DNA of 34,431 nucleotides. Origin: Hyphomicrobiales bacterium. GTDB lineage: Bacteria > Pseudomonadota > Alphaproteobacteria > Rhizobiales > Rhizobiaceae. Positions 25,213 through 31,905 of the stretch are shown here, piece by piece. The notes below the pieces were generated by a model, which was given only the letters and a program-made list of their open reading frames with translations, made no database searches and was not told where the DNA came from. Within the stretch, counting starts at the first letter, position 1. Each line of letters begins with the position of its first letter. The position numbers and the translations under genes were made by a program. The DNA lies in contig UBXV01000032.1 in the NCBI GenBank assembly GCA_900469625.1, forward strand, positions 6,404-40,834, in the 5' to 3' direction.

Positions 25213-26250
25213 TCAGGCCGGCACGGGTACCTTCAGCTGCTCGACCAGATCGGCATGGTGCGTGGCGGCGACATCGGGGTGTGATCTCAGACGCGACTTC
25301 AGCACGTTGCGGCCGACCTCGTGGAACAAGGGATTGAGCGGGTCCTGCGTCACGCCGCGGACCTCCGTGGCAAGCGCAGGCGGCAGATCCAGGACCGGAA
25401 TGGTGGATGCGAGATTGGCGCCGAGGAAGAAGGCGACCGATCGGCGATCCCCGCCCGCGGGCGGCGTGACCACGCGGTGGATGTTGGCAAGCAGGTAGCC
25501 ATTCGACGTGAGTTCCAGCAATTCGCCGACATTGACGACGAAGGTTCCGCGCTTCGGCGGCGCATCGATCCAGCCGCCCCTGCCGTCGTCGACCTGCAGT
25601 CCGCCGACTTCATCCTGAAGCAGGATGGTGACGAAGCCGCCATCCTTGTGGGCGCCAACCCCCTGGTCGCTCTCGGTCTTGTCGCGGCCGGGATAGCGGA
25701 TGATCTTCAAAAGCTGGTTCGGGCCGTCGCGATAGATCGGCTCGAAGACGTCCGCGCGCTGACCGAGCGCCTCGGCGAAGACCTCGATCAGGCGGATACC
25801 AAGTCCGGTCACCGCTTCGATCCAGGCAAGGATGGCCGGCTTCAATTCGGGCAGGGCGTCCGGAAACTGGTTGGGGCCGACAAGCCGCTTCCACGGGGCG
25901 TCGTCAGGCTTGACCTCGACCGACGCGCGCTCCGGGCCGAAATCGACCTGCTCGCGCCAGTCCTGGGTACCGCGGGTATATTCGAGGCCGGCGCGGTTGT
26001 AGCCGCGGAAATGCGGCGACTTGCGCATTTCGATCGCCAGCTTGTCTGCCTCCGGCAGGCTGAAGAACCGTCGGGACAGATCGAGGACGCCATCGATCTG
26101 CTCTTGCGGAATGCCATGGCCTTCGAGGTAGAAGAAGCCGACCGAGCGGGCGACGGAACGCAGCTCTTCAAGTGCGGCCGCCCGCTCGGGGTGGCCAGCC
26201 GCGAAGCGCTTTAGATCGAGGATGGGCAAGGATGAGTTGGTGTCGGTCAT
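25213..26250 (-). CDS. 2-oxoglutarate/Fe(II) oxygenase, isopenicillin N synthase family
   Basis: A 345-aa non-haem iron oxygenase. The N-terminal DIOX_N domain (about residues 8-125) has GFFYLEGHGIP and RRFFSLP. The iron ligands are H201 and D203 in GVGAHKDGG and H258 in NIHRVV, and the 2-oxoglutarate anchor is RRS at 269-271. The length fits the family. The ATG at 26250 with GGGAG is preferred; a longer frame to 26289 is possible. It heads an operon with metY. That pairing suggests oxidation of an organosulfur substrate, but the family is broad and the substrate is not visible. Confidence 0.9.
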   Translation of the reverse strand: MTDTNSSLPILDLKRFAAGHPERAAALEELRSVARSVGFFYLEGHGIPQEQIDGVLDLSRRFFSLPEADKLAIEMRKSPHFRGYNRAGLEYTRGTQDWREQVDFGPERASVEVKPDDAPWKRLVGPNQFPDALPELKPAILAWIEAVTGLGIRLIEVFAEALGQRADVFEPIYRDGPNQLLKIIRYPGRDKTESDQGVGAHKDGGFVTILLQDEVGGLQVDDGRGGWIDAPPKRGTFVVNVGELLELTSNGYLLANIHRVVTPPAGGDRRSVAFFLGANLASTIPVLDLPPALATEVRGVTQDPLNPLFHEVGRNVLKSRLRSHPDVAATHHADLVEQLKVPVPA

Positions 26251-26617
26251 AAGGGCTCCCTTCATCGACCGCGCGCAGAGGGCCGGCATGCCCGCTTATC
26301 GGGCGAGCCGTCCGGATATCGCTGGCCGCTTTGCTGTCAGAAAGCCTACCGGGTGCGTGCTTTTAATCAATATTGTCTATTGAAAAGATAGACTAAATAT
26401 CCGGCCGCGCGCGCAGATGCGTTCGGGCAACGACCTTAAGACGAGAATTTCCATCCCAACGGGTCCGTCGGTCATCGCCCGTTACAACTGGGCCGACGAC
26501 CGCGTGACTGCTGAGACTGAATTTGATCCAAAGGGGAAAGCCGTTAGGCAGGCCGGCGGATGGACGGGACTTTCCGCGGCCCGGATGAGGCGGGAGACCC
26601 TATAGTCAACGAAAAAC
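26251..26617. promoter_or_regulatory. Promoter region of the oxygenase-metY operon with palindrome
   Basis: This stretch has no credible gene; a 62-codon plus-strand frame at 26417-26605 lacks a ribosome site. GTCTAT (26375-26380) and ATAGAC (26388-26393) form a palindrome around TGAAAAG in a strongly AT-rich block (about 26361-26400). That is 125-143 bases upstream of the oxygenase start, a plausible place for a LysR- or AraC-type activator and promoter. Confidence 0.5.
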
Positions 26618-26647
26618 CCCGCTTTGCGCGATCGCGAAGCAGGGCTC
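26618..26647 (-). terminator. Intrinsic terminator after the 78-aa protein gene
   Basis: On the minus strand a GC-rich imperfect stem (CCCTGCTTCGCG with CGCAAAGCGGGG) is followed by TTTTTC. It lies about 40 bases after the stop of the small gene at 26689-26925. Confidence 0.8.
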
Positions 26648-26688
26648 TTTCCGTGCCACCGGTGAATTTGCCGCCGATTGCGGCGCGC

Positions 26689-26925
26689 TCAGCAGTTGCC
26701 GAGGCTGGCGCGAGTCATGAGTTCGTTGGTCAGCAGGGCTGTCCGGTCGCCGCATTCCTCGACTTCCTTGAGCAAGGCGGCGAGCGCCAGTTCGAGGCAA
26801 TACTGGACACCTTCGACATTCAGGGTGCGCGACGAGTCACGTGCATACGTAACCAGACGAGCCAGCGCCAGCAGCTCCTTTTCCTTGTCATCGGCTTCAA
26901 AGGACATGGCGATCGAAGATTGCAT
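26689..26925 (-). CDS. Small helical protein of unknown function
   Basis: A 78-aa protein I do not recognise. It is mostly helical (ADDKEKELLALARLVTYARD; YCLELALAALLKEVEECGD), with no signal peptide. The ATG at 26925 has GGGGAAA upstream; an in-frame ATG at 26970 would add 15 residues but has no ribosome site. It follows tfuA by 120 bases. It has its own -10 candidate (TATGAT on the minus strand, 26976-26981) and a Pho-box-like direct repeat, and its own terminator, so it is probably a separate unit rather than part of the RiPP operon. Confidence 0.7.
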   Translation of the reverse strand: MQSSIAMSFEADDKEKELLALARLVTYARDSSRTLNVEGVQYCLELALAALLKEVEECGDRTALLTNELMTRASLGNC

Positions 26926-27002
26926 GATTTTCCCCAGCTCCGCGCGGATCAGTGCGACCCACTTCAACATGGCAAATCATAGCGCGACTATTTTTAGATG
27001 CG

Positions 27003-27021
27003 CGTGACACGAGCGTGACAC
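27003..27021 (-). promoter_or_regulatory. Pho-box-like direct repeat
   Basis: On the minus strand GTGTCACG occurs twice with an 11-base pitch (GTGTCAC-N4-GTGTCAC). This is the architecture of PhoB boxes (CTGTCAT-N4-CTGTCAT), with two changed positions per half. TATGAT at 26976-26981 could be the -10, but the 22-base gap is about one helical turn longer than in classic sites. It precedes the 78-aa protein gene and lies 25 bases after tfuA. Confidence 0.45.
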
Positions 27022-27045
27022 ACGTTGCATGGGAAATCCAGATCG

Positions 27046-27771
27046 TCAGGATGAAGCGACAAGTTGATTGAGCAATCGCTTCCACAGGCTTGTCGAATTG
27101 AATGCCCAGTCCTGGGCCGGCATCGCCCGCAAGGCTGGGGCGTTGCGCAGGATTTCGAGCAATTCCAGGGCGTCCAGCCGCTTCTGGTTGATCGTTCCGC
27201 CAGTCAGAAGTGCCAGCAGTCGCCGGGTCTCCGCGTCTTGCGCATGCGTGGTTCGGGCGACGATCGCGCTCCAGGTCCGCTGCTTGTAAAAAAGCGCCTT
27301 GGCTGCCTGCAAAAGTTGCAAGGCAGCCGCTGCGTCGATCAACTGCCGCTGGCGCAGGTCCTCCAGAGTTGCAACGACATTGACCAGCGGAAGGGTCAGC
27401 GGCAGATGCCCGAGCTCAGCCGGGCCATGCAGAAGGGCGACATCGGCGTCGTCCTCAAGCTCGCCGGCCGCATATTGGCCATAGATCCGGCCGACGCCGA
27501 TCATGCCGAATGTTGCACATTCGGCGGCGCGAAGCGCGCCCATGCTTGCAGCGCCGTAGACGTGCACGCCTACCGACAGGGCAAACAGGATCTCCTTGTG
27601 CCAAACGGGGGCAACCTGTTCGAAATGACCGTCGACAAGCCCGATGGCGGTCGCGCCCTCCTGGGTCGCCCGCAGGATGTCGCCCAGTTCGGCCGGGGGG
27701 CGAAGGACGATGTCGTCGCCGACCAGAGTTCGCGCATCGGGCAATGTCGGGCCGGCAAAGAGGACTTTCAT
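27046..27771 (-). CDS. tfuA: TfuA-like protein, partner of YcaO
   Basis: A 241-aa protein of the TfuA family, named from the trifolitoxin genes of Rhizobium. The core motif VYGAASMGALRAAECATFGM (71-90) and VGRIYGQY (93-100) are clear, after an N-terminal Rossmann-like start MKVLFAGPTLPDA. TfuA proteins assist YcaO enzymes in making peptide thioamides, probably by delivering sulfur. The start overlaps the YcaO stop by 4 bases (ATGA), so the two are made together. The C-terminal half (about 120-241) is helical and less conserved. Confidence 0.9.
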   Translation of the reverse strand: MKVLFAGPTLPDARTLVGDDIVLRPPAELGDILRATQEGATAIGLVDGHFEQVAPVWHKEILFALSVGVHVYGAASMGALRAAECATFGMIGVGRIYGQYAAGELEDDADVALLHGPAELGHLPLTLPLVNVVATLEDLRQRQLIDAAAALQLLQAAKALFYKQRTWSAIVARTTHAQDAETRRLLALLTGGTINQKRLDALELLEILRNAPALRAMPAQDWAFNSTSLWKRLLNQLVASS

Positions 27772-29012
27772 CCGAGCTCCAGTGCGTGTGACAGGGCCCG
27801 GTTGCCGAAGCGTCGCTTGCGCGCGCCGTCGGGGTTCTCGAGTTCGGGGACGAAAATCTTGACCACGGAAAACGGCAGCGGCTCTGAGAGAAGGGGCACG
27901 GCAACGGCGGTCCCGATGCCCGCACGCCTCAGGGCCGCAACAACATGGTCGAGCAGCGCACCGGTGCCGGCACCGGCGAAAGCGCAAGCCGCCGGGTTGC
28001 GATCTCCGGGCGTCGCCACGAACAATTGCTGCGTTTCACGCGGCAGCTTGCGCGTAAACGTCTCTGGAAAGACATCGTCGCGCGCGCCGCTGATATAGGT
28101 GAGGCGCGATTGTGCCGCCTCGGTCACGGCCCTGATCGCGGCGCGGCGCGGATCCGGATGAGCGCCGTGACCGACGGTAACGTCATGGTACCGTGGCTCT
28201 TTCGCACCGAGAATGTCCGCGTCGGCGATGATCGCCGACAGGCAGGGGATGCCGATGTCACTGGTCATGTCGAAGAGGCGGAATGTCAGGCCGGCCGCTT
28301 CTATGCGGCCGGTCATGTCGTCGATGACGGGATCGTTGAACAGCCGGGCACCGACGCAGCTCTTGAGGCGCGCCGCCAGTGGTCGAAGCCGCCAAAGGGT
28401 TTCGGCATCACGCTCGATGCGCTCCAGCAGACCGTGCAGGATAGCCTCCTGCTCGGTGTTGCCGGAGGCAAGCCCGTCCGACGACTGCCAGTAGCGGCAT
28501 TGCTCAAGCGTCCGGTCGAGCGATGCGGCGTGAAAGGGTATGAACGTTGTGTGTCGATCGAAAAGATCGTGGCCGCGCAGCCACGTCGTGGGTTCGTCAT
28601 CGCCAAGATCGTCCATTCCGGCTGCGATCAGCCCGGGCAGGCCGAACGCCCGCTCGCCCTTGTTCAGAAGTGCGCGCCGCGTCTCTGTTTGCACCGGTGC
28701 CGAAGGCGTGCAGGCGACGGCACGCTCCAGGGCTTCCATCGCCGCCGACACCTTTGCGTCGATATCGGTGATGCCCTTGCCCTGGTTGATGACGATCGAT
28801 CGTGCATTCGGCGAAACCGCATTCCAGACGGGTATGCCGATGCTGTCGAGCCCGGTCAGGCGGGCAAGTCTGCTGACGCCGAAAACGGGCAAGAGACCGG
28901 CTATCCGCGCGAAGGTTTCCTCGGGCGCGCACACACGGTCGGAGTATACGTCGGGATTGTCCTTGACCGGGCTGCCTTCGCGCGCCCGGTCCGCCTCATG
29001 CCTCGTCGTCAT
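27768..29012 (-). CDS. YcaO-domain peptide-backbone-modifying enzyme
   Basis: A 414-aa YcaO protein. These enzymes use ATP to activate backbone amides, giving azolines, amidines or, with TfuA, thioamides. The ATP-binding motifs are intact: E93/E96/R97 in AAMEALERAV, NTEQEAILHGLLERIERDA (185-203), and GAHPDPRRAAIRAVTEAAQS (283-302). The C-terminus is not the PxPxP type of azoline cyclodehydratases, and no E1-like partner or dehydrogenase is nearby, which favours thioamidation. The ATG is 10 bases after a 76-aa peptide gene and has only a weak ribosome site, suggesting coupling to it. Substrate and product are inferred. Confidence 0.92.
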   Translation of the reverse strand: MTTRHEADRAREGSPVKDNPDVYSDRVCAPEETFARIAGLLPVFGVSRLARLTGLDSIGIPVWNAVSPNARSIVINQGKGITDIDAKVSAAMEALERAVACTPSAPVQTETRRALLNKGERAFGLPGLIAAGMDDLGDDEPTTWLRGHDLFDRHTTFIPFHAASLDRTLEQCRYWQSSDGLASGNTEQEAILHGLLERIERDAETLWRLRPLAARLKSCVGARLFNDPVIDDMTGRIEAAGLTFRLFDMTSDIGIPCLSAIIADADILGAKEPRYHDVTVGHGAHPDPRRAAIRAVTEAAQSRLTYISGARDDVFPETFTRKLPRETQQLFVATPGDRNPAACAFAGAGTGALLDHVVAALRRAGIGTAVAVPLLSEPLPFSVVKIFVPELENPDGARKRRFGNRALSHALELG

Positions 29013-29022
29013 CGGCCGTGAG

Positions 29023-29253
29023 TTAGCCGTCCATGAAGCCGCCGGATACCGAGCCGGCCGAATTGGCGCGCACGGCGAAGTTCACGCCCTTGACCACCGT
29101 CGCGCCGGCGTTTCTGTGCTCGTTGGCCGAAGCCAGTGCGCCGGTGAGCGGGGCTGTGATGGGTGTGACGGTTCCCGCCGCGAGATCCGCGAGCCACAGG
29201 CCGTCGTCACCCTCAACGCCAAATACAACGACCTTCGCAGTCTGTTCCGTCAT
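29023..29253 (-). CDS. Putative RiPP precursor peptide
   Basis: A 76-aa peptide without Cys and without a signal peptide. The N-terminal part (about residues 1-45) looks like a leader: MTEQTAKVVVFGVEGDDG, then WLADLAAGTVTPITAPLTG. The C-terminal part (about 50-76, ATVVKGVNFAVRANSAGSV and SGGFMDG) is Gly/Ser/Ala-rich and could be the core. A good ribosome site (AAGGGGA, 6 bases) decides the ATG at 29253; the frame stays open to 29367, but that part overlaps the upstream gene. It sits 35 bases after the SARP-type regulator gene and 10 bases before YcaO. Precursor status is inferred from size, position and partners; no homologue is recalled. Confidence 0.75.
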   Translation of the reverse strand: MTEQTAKVVVFGVEGDDGLWLADLAAGTVTPITAPLTGALASANEHRNAGATVVKGVNFAVRANSAGSVSGGFMDG

Positions 29254-29288
29254 GATGTTCCCCTTATCCCTCATGTGATTGTGATGGT

Positions 29289-31160
29289 TCAGAAACCTGC
29301 CTTGCGCAGGCCTTCGCCGTAATGGGTTTTCTGCCATTCCTCGCGGAACGGAACGATTGCCATCCATTTTTCCAGGTTGAAGTCCGGATGGACGTCAAAC
29401 GTCTTACGCACGTATTGGCTCGCCTTCTTGCGATTGCCGAGCATGCCCCAGCTGGCGGCCGCGAGACGGTCCGCAGGCGTTGGATCGCGCATTCGTTCTA
29501 TATACGCAAGGGCGTTTTCGTATTGCGCTAGCGAGTAGCAGGCCCCGGCGGCAGTCCAGAAATACTCGTCGGGAGCGATCGGATTGAGGTTAATCGCGGC
29601 TTCGATCTTCTGCAGGCCGCCATCCGGGCGCGAGGCTTGCACCAGAGTGTCGGCGAAGCTTGCAATCACGTTGGCGTGCTGTGGGCTCAGCGCTTCGGCC
29701 TTTTGGTGAAACTCGATGCTTTCGTCGAACTGCCGGCAGTAGAGCTTGACCACGCCGAGTTCGCGATAACCGGCAGCAAGCGTGTCGTCGATGGCGATCG
29801 CGTCGCGCGCATGCTGTTCGGCGAGAGCCAGCAGCTCGCTGTCGCCGCGCGCCGTCAAAAGCCATTCGACAAAGTAACTGCGGGCCAGTCCGCTCATCGC
29901 CGGCGCCAGATCGGCATTCTGGCCGAGTGCATCGCGGAAGCTCTTCCTGGCGCGCCGGACCTCCGGCAAATTCAGTTGCTTGAGGAAGCGCTGGCCGAGC
30001 AGATAGCTGCGATAGGAGCCGGCGTTGCTCTCGTAGGTCTTGCGCATGCTCTCGTTGCGTTCGACCTGGCTCGCAATGGCGAAGGCGATCTGGCGTGCGA
30101 TCTCCTGGCGCGAGCGCATCAGGCCGTGGTCGTCGAGCGTGAAGCGATCGGCCCAGATCACCTCGTCATTGGCAAAGAAGATCAGCTGCGTGAACAGCGT
30201 CTGCCGGTTACCCTCGTTGGTCAGCCGGGTGTCGAGAATGTAACTGATGGCGTGCTGTTCGTAGGTGCTCGCCTTGTCCGCCTGCAGGCTGATTTGTGCC
30301 GCCGTGTAGGGCGCAATGACCGACACCGAGCGAAGGGCGCACAGGCCGATCGTAACGTCCTCGATCAGCGAATGGGCAAACAGCGTGGCGGAAGTGTCGG
30401 CGTTGCCGGCGCCGGGCGGCAACAGGACGACGCGCGGCGGCCGCGTGTCGCCGCCGGGCTCGGGCGGAGGGGCGCTTGTCAGGGCGGACGCCGGCGCGGC
30501 CTTGGCGGACAAGGAGGCAAGCTCGATGCCTGGCAGAAGCCGGGGCTCGTATTGCCGCCCCTCCAGCGCCAGCACGGTCTTCAGGATCTTGCGAACCTCG
30601 TCGTCTTCAGGGTTCTTCTCCAGAAGCTTGACCGCCGCGGACTTGACGAGCTTGCGATCCGGGCCGGTTGCAGCGTCGGCCGCGCTGATCAGGCTTTCGC
30701 GCAGCAGCCCGGTGTGATCGGCGCGCTGCTGTGCTACCCAGTCGCGAAGGGCCGGGCCCTGCGATTTCAGGTCCTTGATGAAATCGTCGCGGAATGTCTC
30801 GATCGCCCAATGGAACCGCGACAGGGGATCCTGAGGGACATTGCTCAGGAGGTCGTCGAGGTCGCTCGAAAGTGCGTCCGTCTCCAGCCGAATGGATGTT
30901 TGCGAGAAGCTGAGGAAGGTGTGGCCGAGTTCTTCCTGCCGCGATGTGATGCGGGAGATGGTCTTGCGCAGATTGACGAAGGCCTGGCTTGGCATGACGT
31001 CGCTCCAAAGCAGCTTGGCGACGTCGTTGCGCGATTGCTCGCGGTGGCCACCGGCGATTGCCTGGGCGAGGATGAGCAGTCCCTTTTCCGGGAAAGCGAC
31101 ATCGCACTCGTCGTCATCGACGAGTCGCAACCGCCCGAGGGTCTGCAACCTGAATTTCAT
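29289..31160 (-). CDS. SARP-like regulator with TolB-like and TPR regions
   Basis: A 623-aa cytoplasmic protein. Residues 1-90 are a winged-helix domain like those of SARP/OmpR-type activators (MKFRLQTLGRLRLVDDDECD; RNDVAKLLWSDVMPSQAFVN, then LRKTISRI), followed by a bacterial transcriptional activator-like helical region to about 205. A Pro-rich linker (about 220-240) leads to a TolB-like domain (VVLLPPGAGNADTSATLFAH, IADRFT-type end WADRFTLDD, about 245-360) and TPR helices (about 375-600). No cyclase domain is present. It lies 28 bases after the XRE gene and 35 bases before the peptide gene, so it is probably the in-operon activator of the peptide-YcaO-TfuA set. Confidence 0.85.
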   Translation of the reverse strand: MKFRLQTLGRLRLVDDDECDVAFPEKGLLILAQAIAGGHREQSRNDVAKLLWSDVMPSQAFVNLRKTISRITSRQEELGHTFLSFSQTSIRLETDALSSDLDDLLSNVPQDPLSRFHWAIETFRDDFIKDLKSQGPALRDWVAQQRADHTGLLRESLISAADAATGPDRKLVKSAAVKLLEKNPEDDEVRKILKTVLALEGRQYEPRLLPGIELASLSAKAAPASALTSAPPPEPGGDTRPPRVVLLPPGAGNADTSATLFAHSLIEDVTIGLCALRSVSVIAPYTAAQISLQADKASTYEQHAISYILDTRLTNEGNRQTLFTQLIFFANDEVIWADRFTLDDHGLMRSRQEIARQIAFAIASQVERNESMRKTYESNAGSYRSYLLGQRFLKQLNLPEVRRARKSFRDALGQNADLAPAMSGLARSYFVEWLLTARGDSELLALAEQHARDAIAIDDTLAAGYRELGVVKLYCRQFDESIEFHQKAEALSPQHANVIASFADTLVQASRPDGGLQKIEAAINLNPIAPDEYFWTAAGACYSLAQYENALAYIERMRDPTPADRLAAASWGMLGNRKKASQYVRKTFDVHPDFNLEKWMAIVPFREEWQKTHYGEGLRKAGF

Positions 31161-31188
31161 CTGTCTATCTCATTGGCAACCGGCGTGC

Positions 31189-31647
31189 CTATCCATGCAG
31201 GTCGGGCGCATGCGCCGAACTACTGTGAGCGACGATCGTTTCCGCTTCGGGCGTCTGCGCGACGGCCGCTACCAGCGAAATGATCTTCTTGCGCAGGACC
31301 GGGTCGGTGATCTTCAGGAAGGCGCGGTTGAGCGCAATGCCTTCCTTCGACGAAACGAAGGAGGAGATTTCGTTGGGTTCGCGCACATCGCCCAAGCCTG
31401 CCCGCGGTGCCGCGCCTTCTTCGCCTTCCTGGAAGAAGAAGCTCGGGTGAACGCCCAGCACATCGGCGATCGCCTGCAGCCGGCTGGCGCCGATGCGGTT
31501 GGTGCCTTTTTCGTATTTCTGGACCTGCTGGAAGGTGATCCCGAGGCCGTCAGCCAGCTTTTCCTGACTCAACCCGGCCATCAACCGACGCATCCTGACG
31601 CGGGAACCGACAAAGACATCAATCTGGCTGGGTGCTTTAGTGTTCAC
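31189..31647 (-). CDS. XRE-family regulator, PhrR/PraR-like
   Basis: A 152-aa repressor-type regulator. The helix-turn-helix spans about residues 12-70 (VGSRVRMRRLMAGLSQEKLA, then GITFQQVQKYEKGTNRIGAS), closely resembling rhizobial PhrR/PraR proteins, and is followed by VHPSFFFQE. The GTG at 31647 is chosen because GGAGGAA lies 7 bases upstream; an ATG at 31719 would extend it through non-family sequence. It is the first gene of the apparent peptide operon. PhrR/PraR relatives regulate stress and quorum-linked genes in rhizobia, so it may gate the operon. Confidence 0.9.
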   Translation of the reverse strand: MNTKAPSQIDVFVGSRVRMRRLMAGLSQEKLADGLGITFQQVQKYEKGTNRIGASRLQAIADVLGVHPSFFFQEGEEGAAPRAGLGDVREPNEISSFVSSKEGIALNRAFLKITDPVLRKKIISLVAAVAQTPEAETIVAHSSSAHAPDLHG

Positions 31648-31692
31648 GGGTAGTTCCTCCGCATGTCTGCATGACCAAATCACACATATGAG

Positions 31693-31719
31693 TTTGCTCG
31701 AATAAATGACTCGATGCAA
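31693..31719. promoter_or_regulatory. Imperfect palindrome upstream of the XRE gene
   Basis: TTTGCTCGA (31693-31701) and TCGATGCAA (31711-31719) form an imperfect inverted repeat around a 9-base AT-rich centre, 46-72 bases upstream of the GTG start. The position suits an autoregulatory operator overlapping the operon promoter. No clear -35/-10 pair was fixed. Confidence 0.4.
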
Positions 31720-31798
31720 TCACTACGCGCCAAAACACGGATAATTGCATTGTATGAAGCCGATACCTCCTTTGGGTCGGGCCCTCGTTACGGTCGTT

Positions 31799-31815
31799 GT
31801 TACTGTTACGTACTT
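31799..31815 (+). promoter_or_regulatory. Shared 17-bp motif, copy e (upstream of the SH3/repeat protein)
   Basis: The plus strand reads GTTACTGTTACGTACTT, identical to copy d. It ends 90 bases before the start at 31906 and points toward it. An extra GTTAC lies at 31787-31791. The spacing matches copies a, b and c. Confidence 0.7.
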
Positions 31816-31905
31816 GCGCGGGATCGCGCCCGGGCGATGCTCGTTGGGCACGGTGGGCCATGCCCGCCTGGTTCAAGTCGATTTCGGCAACGTCGGAGAT
31901 GCGAA

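Noticed and set aside
26417-26605. A 62-codon plus-strand frame
   Set aside because: No ribosome site, mixed codon use, no recognised features, and it lies in the promoter region of the oxygenase gene.
29254-29367. An N-terminal extension of the peptide gene
   Set aside because: It would overlap the end of the SARP/TPR gene and has no good ribosome site, whereas AAGGGGA precedes the ATG at 29253.
29637-31283. A 548-codon plus-strand frame
   Set aside because: Antisense to the SARP/TPR gene, with low-complexity composition and no recognisable domain.
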